Positions 48,460 to 59,274 are shown, numbered from the stretch's first letter. The stretch is 64,000 nucleotides of DNA from Paralithodes platypus (GCA_032716605.1 CM064523.1:38638226-38702225), one strand, 5' to 3'. Numbers and translations: made by a program. Notes: generated by a model from the sequence alone, not told the origin.

Positions 48460-49904
48460 GTGTGAAACAAGGCAACACAAATGGTGGTCCAATTTCTCTG
48501 CGTGCAGATGTCTTCTCTTGGTCTCTATTATTATCCTCACTCTGGTTTTTCTCCCCCAACGCTCCCCACTGTGAACCACTTATTATCGCTTTGTTACTAC
48601 CTAAATGTATTTGTTTCTTTTCCTCGCAAACTGTATGTGTGTGTGTTTGTTAGAGATCATAAATATGACATTCAAAACGGAATACAGAACACAACCATGA
48701 CTGTAAATTAGAAGTAGCATGGCACGAGTTGCCTGTGTGTGGAATTATTTAATGTCCAAAATCTATATTACATAAAACAAATCATCTCTCTGGAGTTACA
48801 AATATAAATTCAGTAAAACAGTAAGAATATAATTCACTCTTATAGAACCACTGTATTGTGGTGTGTGTATAGCTGGAATAAACAAGACAATATTTGAGAC
48901 TTCTATGTATGTATTGTAACTCGCTGACTTTCACACTCACAACGTCTCTCTATCTCACTCTCACTTTGTCTCTCTCTCGCTCTATATCTCGGTCTCTCTC
49001 TAATACCCAGACGGATGCATAGAATCCAATAGAGTCCCAAAATATGACTGACGAAAGCTAGCAAATAGTTGCCAAGTCCCCATCTTGATTACTCAGCAGT
49101 TACGAAAATGAGTATATATTATGAATTAGGGTAACTTGTATAATGCAGCGACATAGTAGTTCCATATTTTGCAATAGATATTGAGTACCCAGCTGCTTTA
49201 TTATATTTCCCGCCTGGTGAAAACTAAAATAATACAATGACTTAGGCAAGTAGGATATACAGTAGATATTGCGGAATGATGAATGAAGACATGAAGTTAC
49301 ATTGACCTGATGTTCGTGAAATGTGTGCGCATGTGTGTCCGGCTATGTCCAGCTCAACGTAATTCATTTATATTAATGTTACGTCCTTAACACTTTTATT
49401 TGGCCTATAATATATTGCAGGCTGTATTGGCAGTTAGATCGGTATCGTGTGTTATATGATACTTTATGGTATTATAATGATTGAAGCAGAAGATAAATAA
49501 AATTGTGATTCACCTGGTAAAATAAATTAGGATTCCATAGTATTATGATGGTTCTCTCCATACTGCCTGTTGATTAGTACCGACCGGCTAGACACACCCT
49601 CGTTCCAATTGGCTGTGGGCTCTTTGCTTGTGGTGGGAATTTTGTAATCAAATTTCTCCTTCGACGGCAATCCTTCGCAAGCGATGTTAGGTCTTTGTTG
49701 TGTTGAATAATTATTGTAGTGGCTGTGTATATGTTTGAAGTTTATGTTTTATAAAGGTGATATTAGAAGTTGTGGCTGGGTGGGCTGGCAATACATAGCA
49801 GGTGTGGCAGTCATGCCTGGGCGACGAGGTGTCTGGGGTGTGATCTACACCTCACTCCTGGGTTAGATAGCATGGTGAACAGATTGAGATTGCCTCTGAT
49901 ACCA

Positions 49905-50217
49905 TTAACTCCTTCAGACATATTATGTTCCAGTAAGTCCACGGAGGCGGGCGCCCGGTACCATTGCCACTGCACCACACAACTGTCAAAACCACACTGC
50001 TGGCCATTAGAATTGTCGGAGGAACCTGGGGTTGCCACCAACCGACAGATCTTCATCTAACTTACCAGACTTACTGAACTCCATATGACGCTAGTGTGTC
50101 ATATGGACTTATTGGAGAGGCATGTAGATAAGTCCATATGACACGATCGCGTCATATGAGTTTTTGGTCATAAGTTCCATATGACGCGATTGCGTCATAT
50201 ATGTCGCAAGGAGTTAA
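49905..50217. mobile_element. TTAA MITE, copy f
   Basis: TTAACTCCTTCAGACATATT at the left; the reverse complement of the right end is TTAACTCCTTGCGACATATA followed by TGACGC. The right half repeats CATATGACGC-type dyads (near 50090, 50140, 50180). No gene. Confidence 0.85.
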
Positions 50218-50389
50218 TGTTGTGCATTGAAATGTAACATAATTTTAACTACCCAGGGGTCCGAGGACTTTGATAGTAAGCATAAATTTATTTCTAATAA
50301 ACATGCAATCCTTGCCTAGACATTTTTAGTTGTCCGGCAAATCACTAAGGTTTTCTTTAGAAGACAATTACCGGAATTCTACAGTCGGA

Positions 50390-50920
50390 AGAAGGGTTTT
50401 TTATTTTGTCAACTTGGTTCGCGACATACTCTGGAAGCTTATTCATGCTGTGCAACCAATGCAATGCAACTTGGCTGTAACACCATAATATAACTCTGTT
50501 GACATTTACAATGTTATGATAGGCTTCCTCCACAAATTTGAATTAATCTGGCAGCAGCAAAGCAGCAGTTAGTTCTAGTATTGGTATTTTTATGGATCTT
50601 ATGGGAGCGACCTTTGCTTTAGCGATGACCAAACTGCTATTTTCTGGGCTCACAAAATATATTGTGGTGCCATAGGCGACACCACTTGCATCGCTAAATG
50701 CATGAAGCTCCACCGAATCAGCCAATACCGTCCTCCTAGGATAAATAAAGTCACAGCAGAGGTTCAGATCCTTAGAGATTATAGACCATTCGGTAGCGCA
50801 GTCTTCAGGTAGTGGATCGTCCCAATCTAGTTTTAGTCTCCATAATGGTTGTAATAAGATTTTGGACCTTATTGTTACAGGCACCACAGGGATTTTCTTT
50901 GGTGGACCGTGCCGGAATTC
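50390..50920 (-). pseudogene. BEL/Pao RNase H-region fragment
   Basis: On the - strand: VVPVTIRSKILLQPLWRLKL, DWDDPLPEDCATEW, ELHAFSDASGVAYGTTIYFV, IPILELTAALL, stop, FKFVEEAYHNI and ALHWLHSMNKLPEYVANQVD. This is the block after RT, including the RNase H DAS motif. It repeats the same part of the element at 51161-51789, so it comes from another copy. One in-frame stop is visible; the rest of the element is absent. Confidence 0.75.
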
Positions 50921-50930
50921 AGCACCACTT

Positions 50931-51160
50931 TTTTTTTTTTTTTTTTTTTTCTACAGTATGTGAGTGAGGGAGACACAAGGCAGAACTGCCTGTAGCGAGT
51001 GCCTCCCCCATAGTTGAAAGAGTGACAGGGACAAAATCAAGGGATGTTTGAGTCAAAATGCCTGGACACACAAGGTTTGAAGCAATTTAAGTCATAGGAG
51101 GAGGGAAGGACTGATTCTGGGAGACCGTTCCAGAGCTCAGCTGTTGAATAAAAGAAACCT
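50931..51160 (-). pseudogene. LINE 3' fragment (C-terminus, 3' UTR, poly-A)
   Basis: On the - strand, FFYSTAELWNGLPESVLPSS and YDLNCFK, a stop at 51037, then the same 3' UTR as LINES A and B, and a poly-T tract (about 50931-50951 on +) as the poly-A tail. Severely 5'-truncated. It lies precisely between the two BEL/Pao fragments. Confidence 0.85.
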
Positions 51161-51789
51161 GAGAGACTGAGGTTGGTGACATATACTGGAAGCTTCTTTA
51201 TGCTATATAGCCAGTGTAATGTAACTTGATTGTCACTCCAGAGAAGAATCTTGTTGAAATTTAGAATTTTATTGTAGGCTTCCTCGACAAATTTTACGAG
51301 TCTGGCGGCTAATAAGGCTGCAGTTAATTCCAGTCTGGGAATTGTCACAGACATAATAGGGGCGACCTTGGCCTTAGTGATTACCAGATGACTATGCTCT
51401 GGGCTCACAAAATAGATGGCAGTAACGTAGGTGACACTACCAGCGTAACAAAAGGCATGTAACTCCACCAAATTTGCATATACAGATCTCCATGGCTAAC
51501 TAAAGTCACAGCAGAGACTCAGGTTCGAGTGTAGTTTCGACCACTGCTGCACAATTTCCGGTAGAGGATCGTCCCTAGTGAATTTCATCCTCCAAAGTTG
51601 CTAGAGGAAGATTCTTGACCGTATTGACAATATTGTCAAAGGTAATAATACTCCGAGAGGGTCGAACAATTGTGCCGTCACCTGTAAACATTTTCTTTTG
51701 GTAGACAGAGGACTGGAGTCAAGTCTGGCATTGAAGGTCAAGCAATCAGAGGCAGTCAACCAGAGCAGACCCAGTGTCTTCACAACCTC
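51161..51789 (-). pseudogene. BEL/Pao RT-RNase H connection region
   Basis: On the - strand: VKTLGLLWLTASDCLTFN, LSTKRKCLQVTAQLFDPLGV, a stop, then VELHAFCYAGSVTYVTAIYF, TIPRLELTAALLAARLVKFV and NQVTLHWLYSIKKLPVYVTN. The KRK..., FDPLG and LEL motifs are typical of the BEL/Pao pol segment after RT. The Asp-Ala-Ser of the RNase H start has become Tyr-Ala-Gly. The upstream part joins to RT once the TTAA element is removed. Confidence 0.75.
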
Positions 51790-52330
51790 TTAACCCAGCA
51801 ACGACGAAAAAGCTCTTAAGAAGTTTTACTGGGCAACGGCGGCAAAGTTCTTAAGAGGGAAGGCCTCTATACTTCATATCACTCCTCCACATCCCCTCCT
51901 TCCCCCCTTCAATTATCACCCATTTTCCCTATTATTACCTAATTCGTTGGTATATTTTTGTGTAAACATCTCCAAGCCGGTTCTATGGTGTGGTCATGTG
52001 ACTAGCGAGTATGTTGTGTAAGGCCAGGGAGAGTGTGAGTCAGTCAGTCTGGCTTGAGGCCTCGTGAAGGGAGGGGTTGCCTGAATGTGCTCCACAATTC
52101 ATGAATGGGCTGCTCCATGTTTATTCGCGATTTTGACCATAAAAACCTTATTCCCACTTGTTTTATTGTTGTTACAGGTTACTATCTTCATAGTGAAGGT
52201 AAAATAGGCGCATATGAATAAGTAATAGCGATATTTATCGTAAAATGACGATTATAGGCATGAATGGAGCCTAATATGCTCGCCCAGAACAGTGGTGTTC
52301 AATACACCCAGCTCGCCGTTTATAGGTTAA
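51790..52330. mobile_element. TTAA element k in BEL/Pao pol
   Basis: Left TTAACCCAGCAACGACG; reverse complement of the right end TTAACCTATAAACGGCGAGC. Most of the interior aligns with 7813-8350. Removing it with one TTAA joins DGVAAKD to VVKTLGLLW in frame across a TAA codon, parallel to VAAEHKDLIRVLGL in the + strand element. Confidence 0.85.
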
Positions 52331-53162
52331 TCTTTTGCAGCAACCCCATCCTGTTGCAGAGGATCCTGCAGTTAAGAACTGTTAGTGGCCCATTCTTTCA
52401 GGTACACATGTGCTTTAAACATTATTTTTTGGGCGTTCCAGTACTGATTAATGACAGCATTTTCATCACTATCTATCCCTTGGAGATTGTCGATGTACAA
52501 ACCTCTCCTAACAGCTGCAACTACCCCAGGAGACTCTTGCACACTTGACAAATGCTTGAGGATGGTGGCATTTAATAATAATTGCTAGTATGTTGCTCTG
52601 AACAACACCACAAAACCTGTTGCATATAAAGAGGAAACCAATGTTAGTAGGATCCCTAGGCAATAAGAAGCACTTAAAACCTTTGTCATCCTCGTGGAGC
52701 TTCAGCATGAGGAAGGCCTTCTCGATATCACTGACCCTTGCATATTGACTAACTCTGAATCGTAGCAGTACCTTGGCTAAATCCGGGACCAAGGAGGGGC
52801 CAGTAAAGAGGCAGTCGTTGAGACTGGGTTTACTCTCCCCAGATTTAGCCGAGCAGTCAAAAACAATTTGGACAGGAGTTGTCACGCTGTCTTTTGTCAC
52901 CCCATGGTGTGCTAAGTAGTGGAAGGATTCAGTGATACCGAAAGGAGCCTCCTCTATGGAGCCCTGCCGAACCTGAACCTCGAGTACGCCCAAGTAGTGA
53001 CTACATTATTCCGGATTTTGGAGGAATTTTCTCTGTAATCCACTCACACGCCCTACTGCGAGACAATAGTCTGATGGAAGACGCTCTTTGTTACTGGTCC
53101 AGGGTAACCTCACCTCATATAGCTGTACTTGAACTGAATTGGTTGCCGTCTCCTCTTACTTA
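52331..53162 (-). pseudogene. BEL/Pao reverse transcriptase
   Basis: On the - strand: ESFHYLAHHGVTKDSVTTPV, IVFDCSAKSGESKPSLNDC, TGPSLVPDLAKVLLRFRVSQ, DIEKAFLMLKLHEDD, KCFLLPRDP and, after a frame change near 52600, LYIDNLQGIDSDE in place of the YVDD block, followed by KAHVYLKEWATNSS. These are RT fingers and palm of BEL/Pao in order. At the right edge ALNK, stop, EETA is shared with the other element (ALNKCEETI). Non-functional because of stops and frame changes. Confidence 0.8.
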
Positions 53163-53916
53163 TTAAAGGGTGGTTCACACATAGCCGAGTCGGTGCGCGA
53201 GTTCAACACGAGTGCTGAAATTTTGCTATTCGGCAATGACTCGTCGAGACTCCTCAACACTCGTGTTAGACTCGTGTATACTCTTTGTTTACTCGACACA
53301 CTCGTGGGTACTCGCCACGGGGTCCAAAAATTTCATGCATGCATGACATTTTTGGACCACGTGGCGAGTACCCACGATTGTGGCCTACATACATGTAGAC
53401 TCGTGTACATACGTGTTAACTCGTGCTGAACTCTGAATAACTTCATTATTCGTGTTAACTCGTGTAAACCCGTGTAACACTCTTTGGTGATTCGTCGCTT
53501 TTCGTCATCATTTCGACGTTGGCGAATCAACACGAATCAACACGTGTCTACACGCAACAACACGTATGTAACACACATGTTGATCCGTGTAACACTCGCG
53601 TTGACTCGTGTTGACTCGTGTTAGACTCGTCCATACTCTTTGTTTGCGTGCTTTGGAATGTGTCTGTTATTTTTCAAATTTTGGACACTCGTGTTTGGTT
53701 CGTGTTACACTCGTTTTGATTTTCAGTTACTCATACAGACTCTTGCATGGACACGTGTTGACTCGTATTGACTTGAGTTAACTCGTGTTACACTCTCCTT
53801 GACTCGGGAGCAATTGCTACTCGCGGCCGACTCGGCCTCCAGCGACGGCGATAATCGACGAGTGTGACTCGTGTTGGACTCGTGCACCGACTCGGCTATG
53901 TGTGAACCAGGCTTAA
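53163..53916. mobile_element. TTAA foldback element j, built of ACTCGTGTT-like words
   Basis: Left TTAAAGGGTGGTTCACACAT; reverse complement of the right end TTAAGCCTGGTTCACACAT. Both continue AGCCGAGTCGGTGC, giving inverted repeats of at least 40 bases. The interior is a degenerate series of ACTCGTGTT, GTTGACTCGTG and their complements, plus an internal inverted pair at 53315-53375 (CCACG and TTTTTGGAC blocks). Removing it with one TTAA restores the BEL/Pao alignment (MRAL to NK). Confidence 0.9.
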
Positions 53917-54753
53917 GTGCCCTCATTTTGTCCTTGGTGTCCTCCCTCGGAGTGATCCCGATGTGATCAAGATCCCACAGTTTAGACAATTCATTTTGAC
54001 ATGGATTATAGTTCCCCGAGGAGATATACTGAACCATCGGGGCGACCGCGACCTTCAAAATTGTGACCATTTGTACTTGAGTAGCGGACCACTCATCGTT
54101 GTAGGACCCACTTAGTGAGTAGCCGAATTTGGTAGATAACAAAATTAGGTTTTCGTTCCCGTTTGTAACCCGGTCACACAAAGTCACAATAATTGTCGGC
54201 CCCGACTACCAAATCCAACCGAGCCGTCTGTGTCATAGATGGGTCTGCTAATTCTTAGCCTTTCTTTTGCAACCTAATTAGATCGACATCAAGGCTTTCA
54301 GAGCCCATATGATCCAGGAGTGAATCCACTACTAATGCTTGTAGAGGATAATATCTTCCCCAGCATCTATATTTGAACGATACTACGGGATACTCACGAC
54401 CCATGTAATTCCAGCTCATCAGTTCCTATCTTTTCATGCCAGATGGAGCGAAGAGTGGATTTCAGTACAAAGGTACACTGTGAGCAATGATCCAGTAGAG
54501 CTTGCACTTTGACCATTTTATGGCACTCTCCCTCTGTAGGCAGCATTACTGTAGAGAGAATAGTGCAGCTCTTTTTGGCAAACAGACAGCGTAGTAGTTC
54601 TGGTTTTGGTCTTGACTTGCTTCTGGACCTGTTCGACAGGTTCCTTAATAGTTGCGTCCCATTGTGGCTTAGCCAGACATAATATATGATAGTGCTTATC
54701 CCTGCAGAACTTTCAGTCACGGATGTTGAGGTTGGTGCATGCATTGCTCCCAT
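53917..54753 (-). pseudogene. BEL/Pao protease and linker
   Basis: On the - strand: SVTESSAGIS, TVMLPTEGECHKMVKVQALL followed by DHCSQCTFVLKS, then later LILLSTKFGYSLSGSYND, APMVQYISSGN, ELSKLWDLDHIGI and KDKMRAL. The protease Asp is in D-H-C-S; the linker (SGSY, LWDLD) is typical of BEL/Pao between protease and RT. Frame changes near 54250 and 54400 break it. Confidence 0.75.
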
Positions 54754-55690
54754 GTTCCGCCGACAGACACCTGGTACATAAGTTTAATTGCTTTGCTCGC
54801 TTCACCATTTGAGCACTAGTTTTATGCTTCAGGCATCTAAACCTGATGTGGTTACTAGAGCATAATTTACATTTGTTCGTACATGGCATATCTTGTACGG
54901 CAAACAATGCAGAAGCGACTTGTACATGCATTACTGGTTTACAATCCGCAACACTTTCTAGGTTGAACACTTCCGTCTGGTAGGATTGGACAAATTTGTC
55001 AAAATCCAGGCCATCATCAACAAATACTCTCCTCATTGTTTCTTTTAAAGGAGAAGGCAATTTGTTCATCATAATAACCACACAAGCTTCATGTAGAGTA
55101 ATTTGTAGAGTCTCGATTGATCTCAGCGTACTTTTAAAGGATGCATAAAAGCTTTTCATTTCCTCAATTTGATAAGAATGAGGAGACAAGTTGCTAAGAT
55201 TAGTTATGTGAGCTGCCTAAATATGGTTCTTCTGTCCATAAGTTTTCATTAATAATTCCACGGCTGGAACATAACTAGCGCCTTCTAAGGCGTCCCTTCC
55301 ACCATTTGTCTAGCTTCGTCACTTAATTGTCCCCTCAGATAAGTACATTTTTAAATTTCACTTAACTCTATATTTATATGAACACAAGCAATGAAACATG
55401 TCCCAAAAATCCATCAAAGGGTATGATCACTATTGAAGGTCGGTAGAGTTATTTTGGGTAAGCGAATCCCAGTATTTCTGCTGGATGTGGATGTAGATGT
55501 GGCATTTATAGTTGAAGAGAGCTCTCTTAATTGCTTGTTGAGAGAAGCTACCACATTATCAATCTCATCTAAGTATATGACATCCTCTTCAGCGTCGGCA
55601 GAGTAGTCCTCTTCTGCTTCATAGAGATCCACCATGCTACACTGACGGTCATTATATTCGTCCAGTTGTCGCAAGACCGAGGTTAGTTTT
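54713..55690 (-). pseudogene. BEL/Pao gag with knuckles
   Basis: On the - strand from 55674: LDEYNDRQCSMVDLYEAEED, EEDVIYLDEIDNVVASLNKQ, TGIRLPKITLPTFNSDHTL, then after gaps and frame changes MKSFYASFKSTLRSIETLQ, ACVVIMMNKLPSPLKETMRR, LDFDKFVQSYQTEVF, CKLCSSNHIRFRC and LCTRCLSAEHGSNACTN. Gag order and CCHC-like knuckles as in BEL/Pao. The stretch 55190-55414 contains stops. Overlaps the protease frame by a few bases. Confidence 0.8.
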
Positions 55691-55832
55691 GCTTCGACCG
55701 CTTCACTGGACGCAAAGGCTAGAAAGGTCTCTAACTCTTTCGTAATCTGGGTAAGATCACTCTTGATCCCGCCCTTTCAGCGTTTCATCTGTTTAAGGGT
55801 AGACATCATTACTAATTACGGACAAAAAATAC

Positions 55833-55973
55833 TGGATAAAAAACAACATCTGAAGAAGAGCACTTTATTGACAACGTTTCACAGATAGCTTCATCAGGTC
55901 ACTGTGACCTGATGAAGCTATCTGCGAAACGTTGTCAATAAAGTGCTCTTCCTCAGATGGTGATTTTTATCCA
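55833..55973. repeat. 141-bp palindrome with hammerhead-like cores on both strands
   Basis: Two 70-base arms around a single central base (55903), with only a few mismatches (two in the inner 56 bases). Each strand carries CTGATGA, ten or eleven bases, GAAAC, GTT, GTC, the conserved order of a hammerhead ribozyme core with a tiny stem III, of the kind reported in Penelope-like retroelements. I could not pair the sequences next to the cores into a stem I, so a self-cleaving RNA from this sequence alone is doubtful. Confidence 0.7.
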
Positions 55974-56479
55974 TTCTGTCTACTTTTCAAGTATCGCTCA
56001 ACAAAAATTACTGCATCAACCAGAAACTGTGTAAAGTGGACAAGCTATAAATGTAAACAATTTAATAACGATTAATAAATAGGACGCTATACGGAGTATT
56101 TAAAGCAGGCGAATGATGCCTATAAGCTTATTAATCATTAACATATCTAACTGCAGCACATGGGATATTTTTGATAATCCCAGCACATTGGTTAATTATA
56201 ACCGTAGCGCACGGGTTAATTAAGACAACCGTAGCACACAAGTTAACTAAGACAAACGCATCGCACAGGATAAGACAACCGCACTGCACGGGTAAAGACA
56301 ACTTGCAGCATATGAGAAAAATTATCAATCGAGAAAACTCTTCAAAAAATTAGATAGAAACCTTACTCTAACATAGAAAGAAAAATTATATTCCGAACAT
56401 CCATAACACTCCCACCGTTAATTAAAGTCAAGAAGGTTTAAGATTGTATGTTTGGCCCTCCCCTGTACCCTTACTGCTG
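55974..56479. other. Non-coding stretch, nothing recognised
   Basis: Contains short repeated phrases (GCACACGGGTTAATTA-type, four or five times between 56155 and 56300), otherwise AT-rich. Confidence 0.5.
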
Positions 56480-57145
56480 CCCTAGGAGCTGGTCATCTGC
56501 TTGACTGGCTAGGGCTTCCTCGTCGGCACTGAAGTGCTGTTGTGTGCGGTGTACGAGGCGGAGGAAGAGGCGGCCAATCGCCGTCTTCATGGAAGTCCTC
56601 AGGGCTTGTCTCCATGGACATATAATGCCCGCGAGTGAAAAGCAGCACTTTTTTCAGCCACCTGTTTACTCCATTACAAATGGAGTATACCGGAGAGCAT
56701 CTAAATGGCGTGGAGCAATCCTAGCTTCTATACCCGTAATAAAGCAGTATCCTCCCGTGCTCTCCTCCACCTCCCGAACCAGAGCCATTATAGCCAGGGC
56801 CAGCTCCTTAGGGTGGGTAGCAGGCGAGATATCATTCCCTCCCAGCACAAGAAAGGTTAAGTCAAGCTGGTACTCTAGATAATCTCGCCACACCGCCGAA
56901 CCCTTAGTAGAGTCCATCCTATCCCCACTCCGGCTAAATTTGCAGACCTGGAGGAACAGATGGTACAACGGCTTGTCCACATATAATGCCCTCACGTAGC
57001 TGTGGCCCAAACTAGCCACCTTTCTTATCACTCCGGGAAATACAGGGGCTGCCCTCATAAAGTCATCTTCCCCCACTCCACCCTCACACGCACCGGATGG
57101 GAAAACATGGCGGCGCATGAACTCCGAACAACAAACCGAAGACAA
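56480..57145 (-). pseudogene. SGNH/GDSL-hydrolase-like fragment (retroelement-type)
   Basis: A 159-codon frame on the - strand. VASLGHSYVRAL near residues 43-54 carries the Gly-His-Ser block that replaces GDS, and LVLGGNDISPATHP (about residues 98-111) resembles the Gly-x-Asn block. FITGIEARIAPRHLDALRY follows, then a stop at 56666. One frameshift near 56690 would continue into VNRWLKKVLLFTRGHYMS and a His-containing end. Such domains occur in some mobile elements (for example Ngaro-type and some LINE ORF1 proteins). I see no RT or recombinase near it, so its element is unknown. Low GC skew or codon signals give no help. Confidence 0.5.
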
Positions 57146-57501
57146 ATTAAATTATGGGCGAAAAAGGGGCAATATCCGGCCGATCCACTGGTACAAGGCC
57201 AACAGCCAGCAGCTGGAGAGGGAAGGAGGATAGCAATTGCCCGAAGGACCAATTTGTAACGACGAAAAAAGAAAACATATGTTGTGAACTATTCAGTGGA
57301 CTGTATACGAAGTTAATCCATCATTACATGACTTTTACTTACGTTATCAGATAGATTACTGAAGATTGATAGCTTAGGAAATTAAAGAGAAAGGACTAGT
57401 GGCCACGACATAATATATAGTAGAAGGTTGACTTAGCTATAGAAGATGGTTAGCTGATAGCAGGGACGAGCAGGAGGTGTTGTCGCTTCAACTCACAGAG
57501 C

Positions 57502-58936
57502 TTAACCCCCTCCGCCATATATGACGCTATAGCACCATATGGCAGTTTTGCCCAAAAGGCTCAAATGACGCTACCGCGTCATATGACTCGGGAACAAATA
57601 GAATGAATGGGTAAGTTGCTAGAAATGATGCTATAGCATCATTTCTTGGACAGTGTTACTCGTCATGTTCCTAGCTGTCGAATGAACTAACTAGCAAGTT
57701 TCTAGCGCTCCGTACGAAAATAGAAAACAAAAACAGTCTTCCTCTCTCAGCCAGCCTGAGCGCACGCGTCTCCCGCCCTTTAAATACGACCCATCCCCGA
57801 TATATTTGCTATTATGTGATCGCAACTATATTATATATCATTGGAAATGATGCATAATTGTGTGTTATTCGTCATATTATATACGTAGCCACGGATTGTA
57901 ACTGAAATGGTTGAAAATTTATTTGTATAACGGTAACGAGTGATAATGATAGCAAAATATTCACCACAGCCACATTTTTTGAGATAAAGACATGATTCTT
58001 GCTTTCAGACATCTATAATGATGACAGTAGTTCAGAGAAAATAATTCATAGCTGTATAATTTACGCAAGTATATGAAAACTAAGCCGTGAGTGAAGGCAC
58101 GGTACCAGGCTTGTACCGGCTAGCTAGCGCTTGCCGAGTTTTCGAGTTTGACTCGCATAAAAATCATTGGTGTCCACAATTTTGATATTACATAAAAATT
58201 AATGTGATTTTTGGAAAACTAATGAGATTTCCTAGTATATCCATCTAATTTCATAAAAGTTTTCCCAGAGATAGAACGAGAAATTGCCGGTGAAATATTG
58301 CTCGTGATCGCTCGTCAGTAACCTCTCGCATTTCCTACGGTCCTTTTGGGGCTATATTCTTGTTCTATTTTGGTTATAATATATAAACCTTTCCTCTATC
58401 CAAGGGAAAATAAATCAATAAATATTTATTATTTATTGCCGATTATCGAAAAAGAGTGAATATTTCGCTACGATTATTGCTACGAAGCTGAAAATAAGTT
58501 ATAGTTATATATTTATTTGTATAAAATAATATATTGAAGATAGAATATATTTGATTTTACCGTCGTAATAAGCGATAATGTGACTAGAAATTTCGTATAA
58601 GGCATAAAATAACATTACTTAGTGATTTTCATAAATATCGTGAGCTAAAGGGAAGAAAATTGCGATTTTATCTTGGAAAAACTTAGGAAAATGCAATTTA
58701 CTCGATAATACTATATACATAATATATATGTTTGTAGATACTAGTAACATATGTTGCATCGCTTGAGCTAGTGCTGTGTAGTAGAGTGCTTTTGAGGCAA
58801 CATTTGTTGGTGATAATTGATCGATAAGACAAATATTTTTCTGGCGGCCAGCCGATTTTACGCGGGAATATTCGAATCTAACTGTGCACCCTACCAAGCC
58901 TAAATTTCTGTAACTAAATATGTCTGAAAGAGTTAA
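57502..58936. mobile_element. TTAA MITE, copy g (1.4 kb)
   Basis: TTAACCCCCTCCGCCATATA with TGACGC just inside at the left; reverse complement of the right end is TTAACTCTTTCAGACATATT, almost identical to the left end of copy f. The interior is AT-rich. One 118-codon frame on the - strand (58619-58975) crosses its border and is not credible as a gene. Confidence 0.75.
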
Positions 58937-59274
58937 GCGAGTTACTCGCGAATCACAAAGCTGCTCGCGAAGCATGCACGAAGATGTAATAAATACCGAA
59001 ATATCTAATAATCTACTGTAATGACTGTTACAAAATATATTTATGACTAGTTACTGGTATATTTGTATGAAATAAACATACTAGATTCAGATTACTTAGA
59101 ATCTAATTGACTCTTTTAAATACATGTATGTATGTATGTATGTATAATGTATATACTCTGGCACCTTCCCCAGTCTTCCTTTTTTTTTTTATAGGGGTGG
59201 CCGACTCGAGACAGAGCCTGAACAGGGACATCACAACACATCTGAAAAACAAAACAAAACAAAATCACACACAT
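58937..59274. other. Non-coding stretch with (TATG)n
   Basis: AT-rich, with a TATG/ATGT microsatellite at about 59124-59144 and a T-rich run before a short CA-rich segment. Nothing else. Confidence 0.5.

Larger units (their letters stand above)
46986..49904. other. Non-coding stretch with SINE fragments and a (CT)n tract
   Basis: Apart from the tRNA-like repeats at 47155-47302 and 48094-48165 and a (CT)n at 48419-48456, nothing recognisable. 48940-49010 is CT-rich. A tRNA-like TCAGCGGTAGAGTG on the - strand near 47750 lacks a B-box. Confidence 0.5.
51161..55690 (-). mobile_element. BEL/Pao LTR retrotransposon on the - strand, degenerate
   Basis: Reading from 55690 downwards: gag start, gag middle with knuckles, protease, linker, RT, and RNase H-type region, ending at the LINE fragment. 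Integrase and LTRs were not found. Two TTAA elements (51790-52330, 53163-53916) interrupt it. It is homologous to the + strand element at 33080-39600 but far from identical. Confidence 0.85.

Noticed and set aside
55911..55936. A complete self-cleaving hammerhead ribozyme
   Set aside because: The core words are present, but the bases next to CTGATGA and after GTC do not pair as stem I. Kept only as a hammerhead-like finding.
58619..58975. A 118-codon frame on the - strand
   Set aside because: It crosses the right border of MITE g and has no protein-like features.
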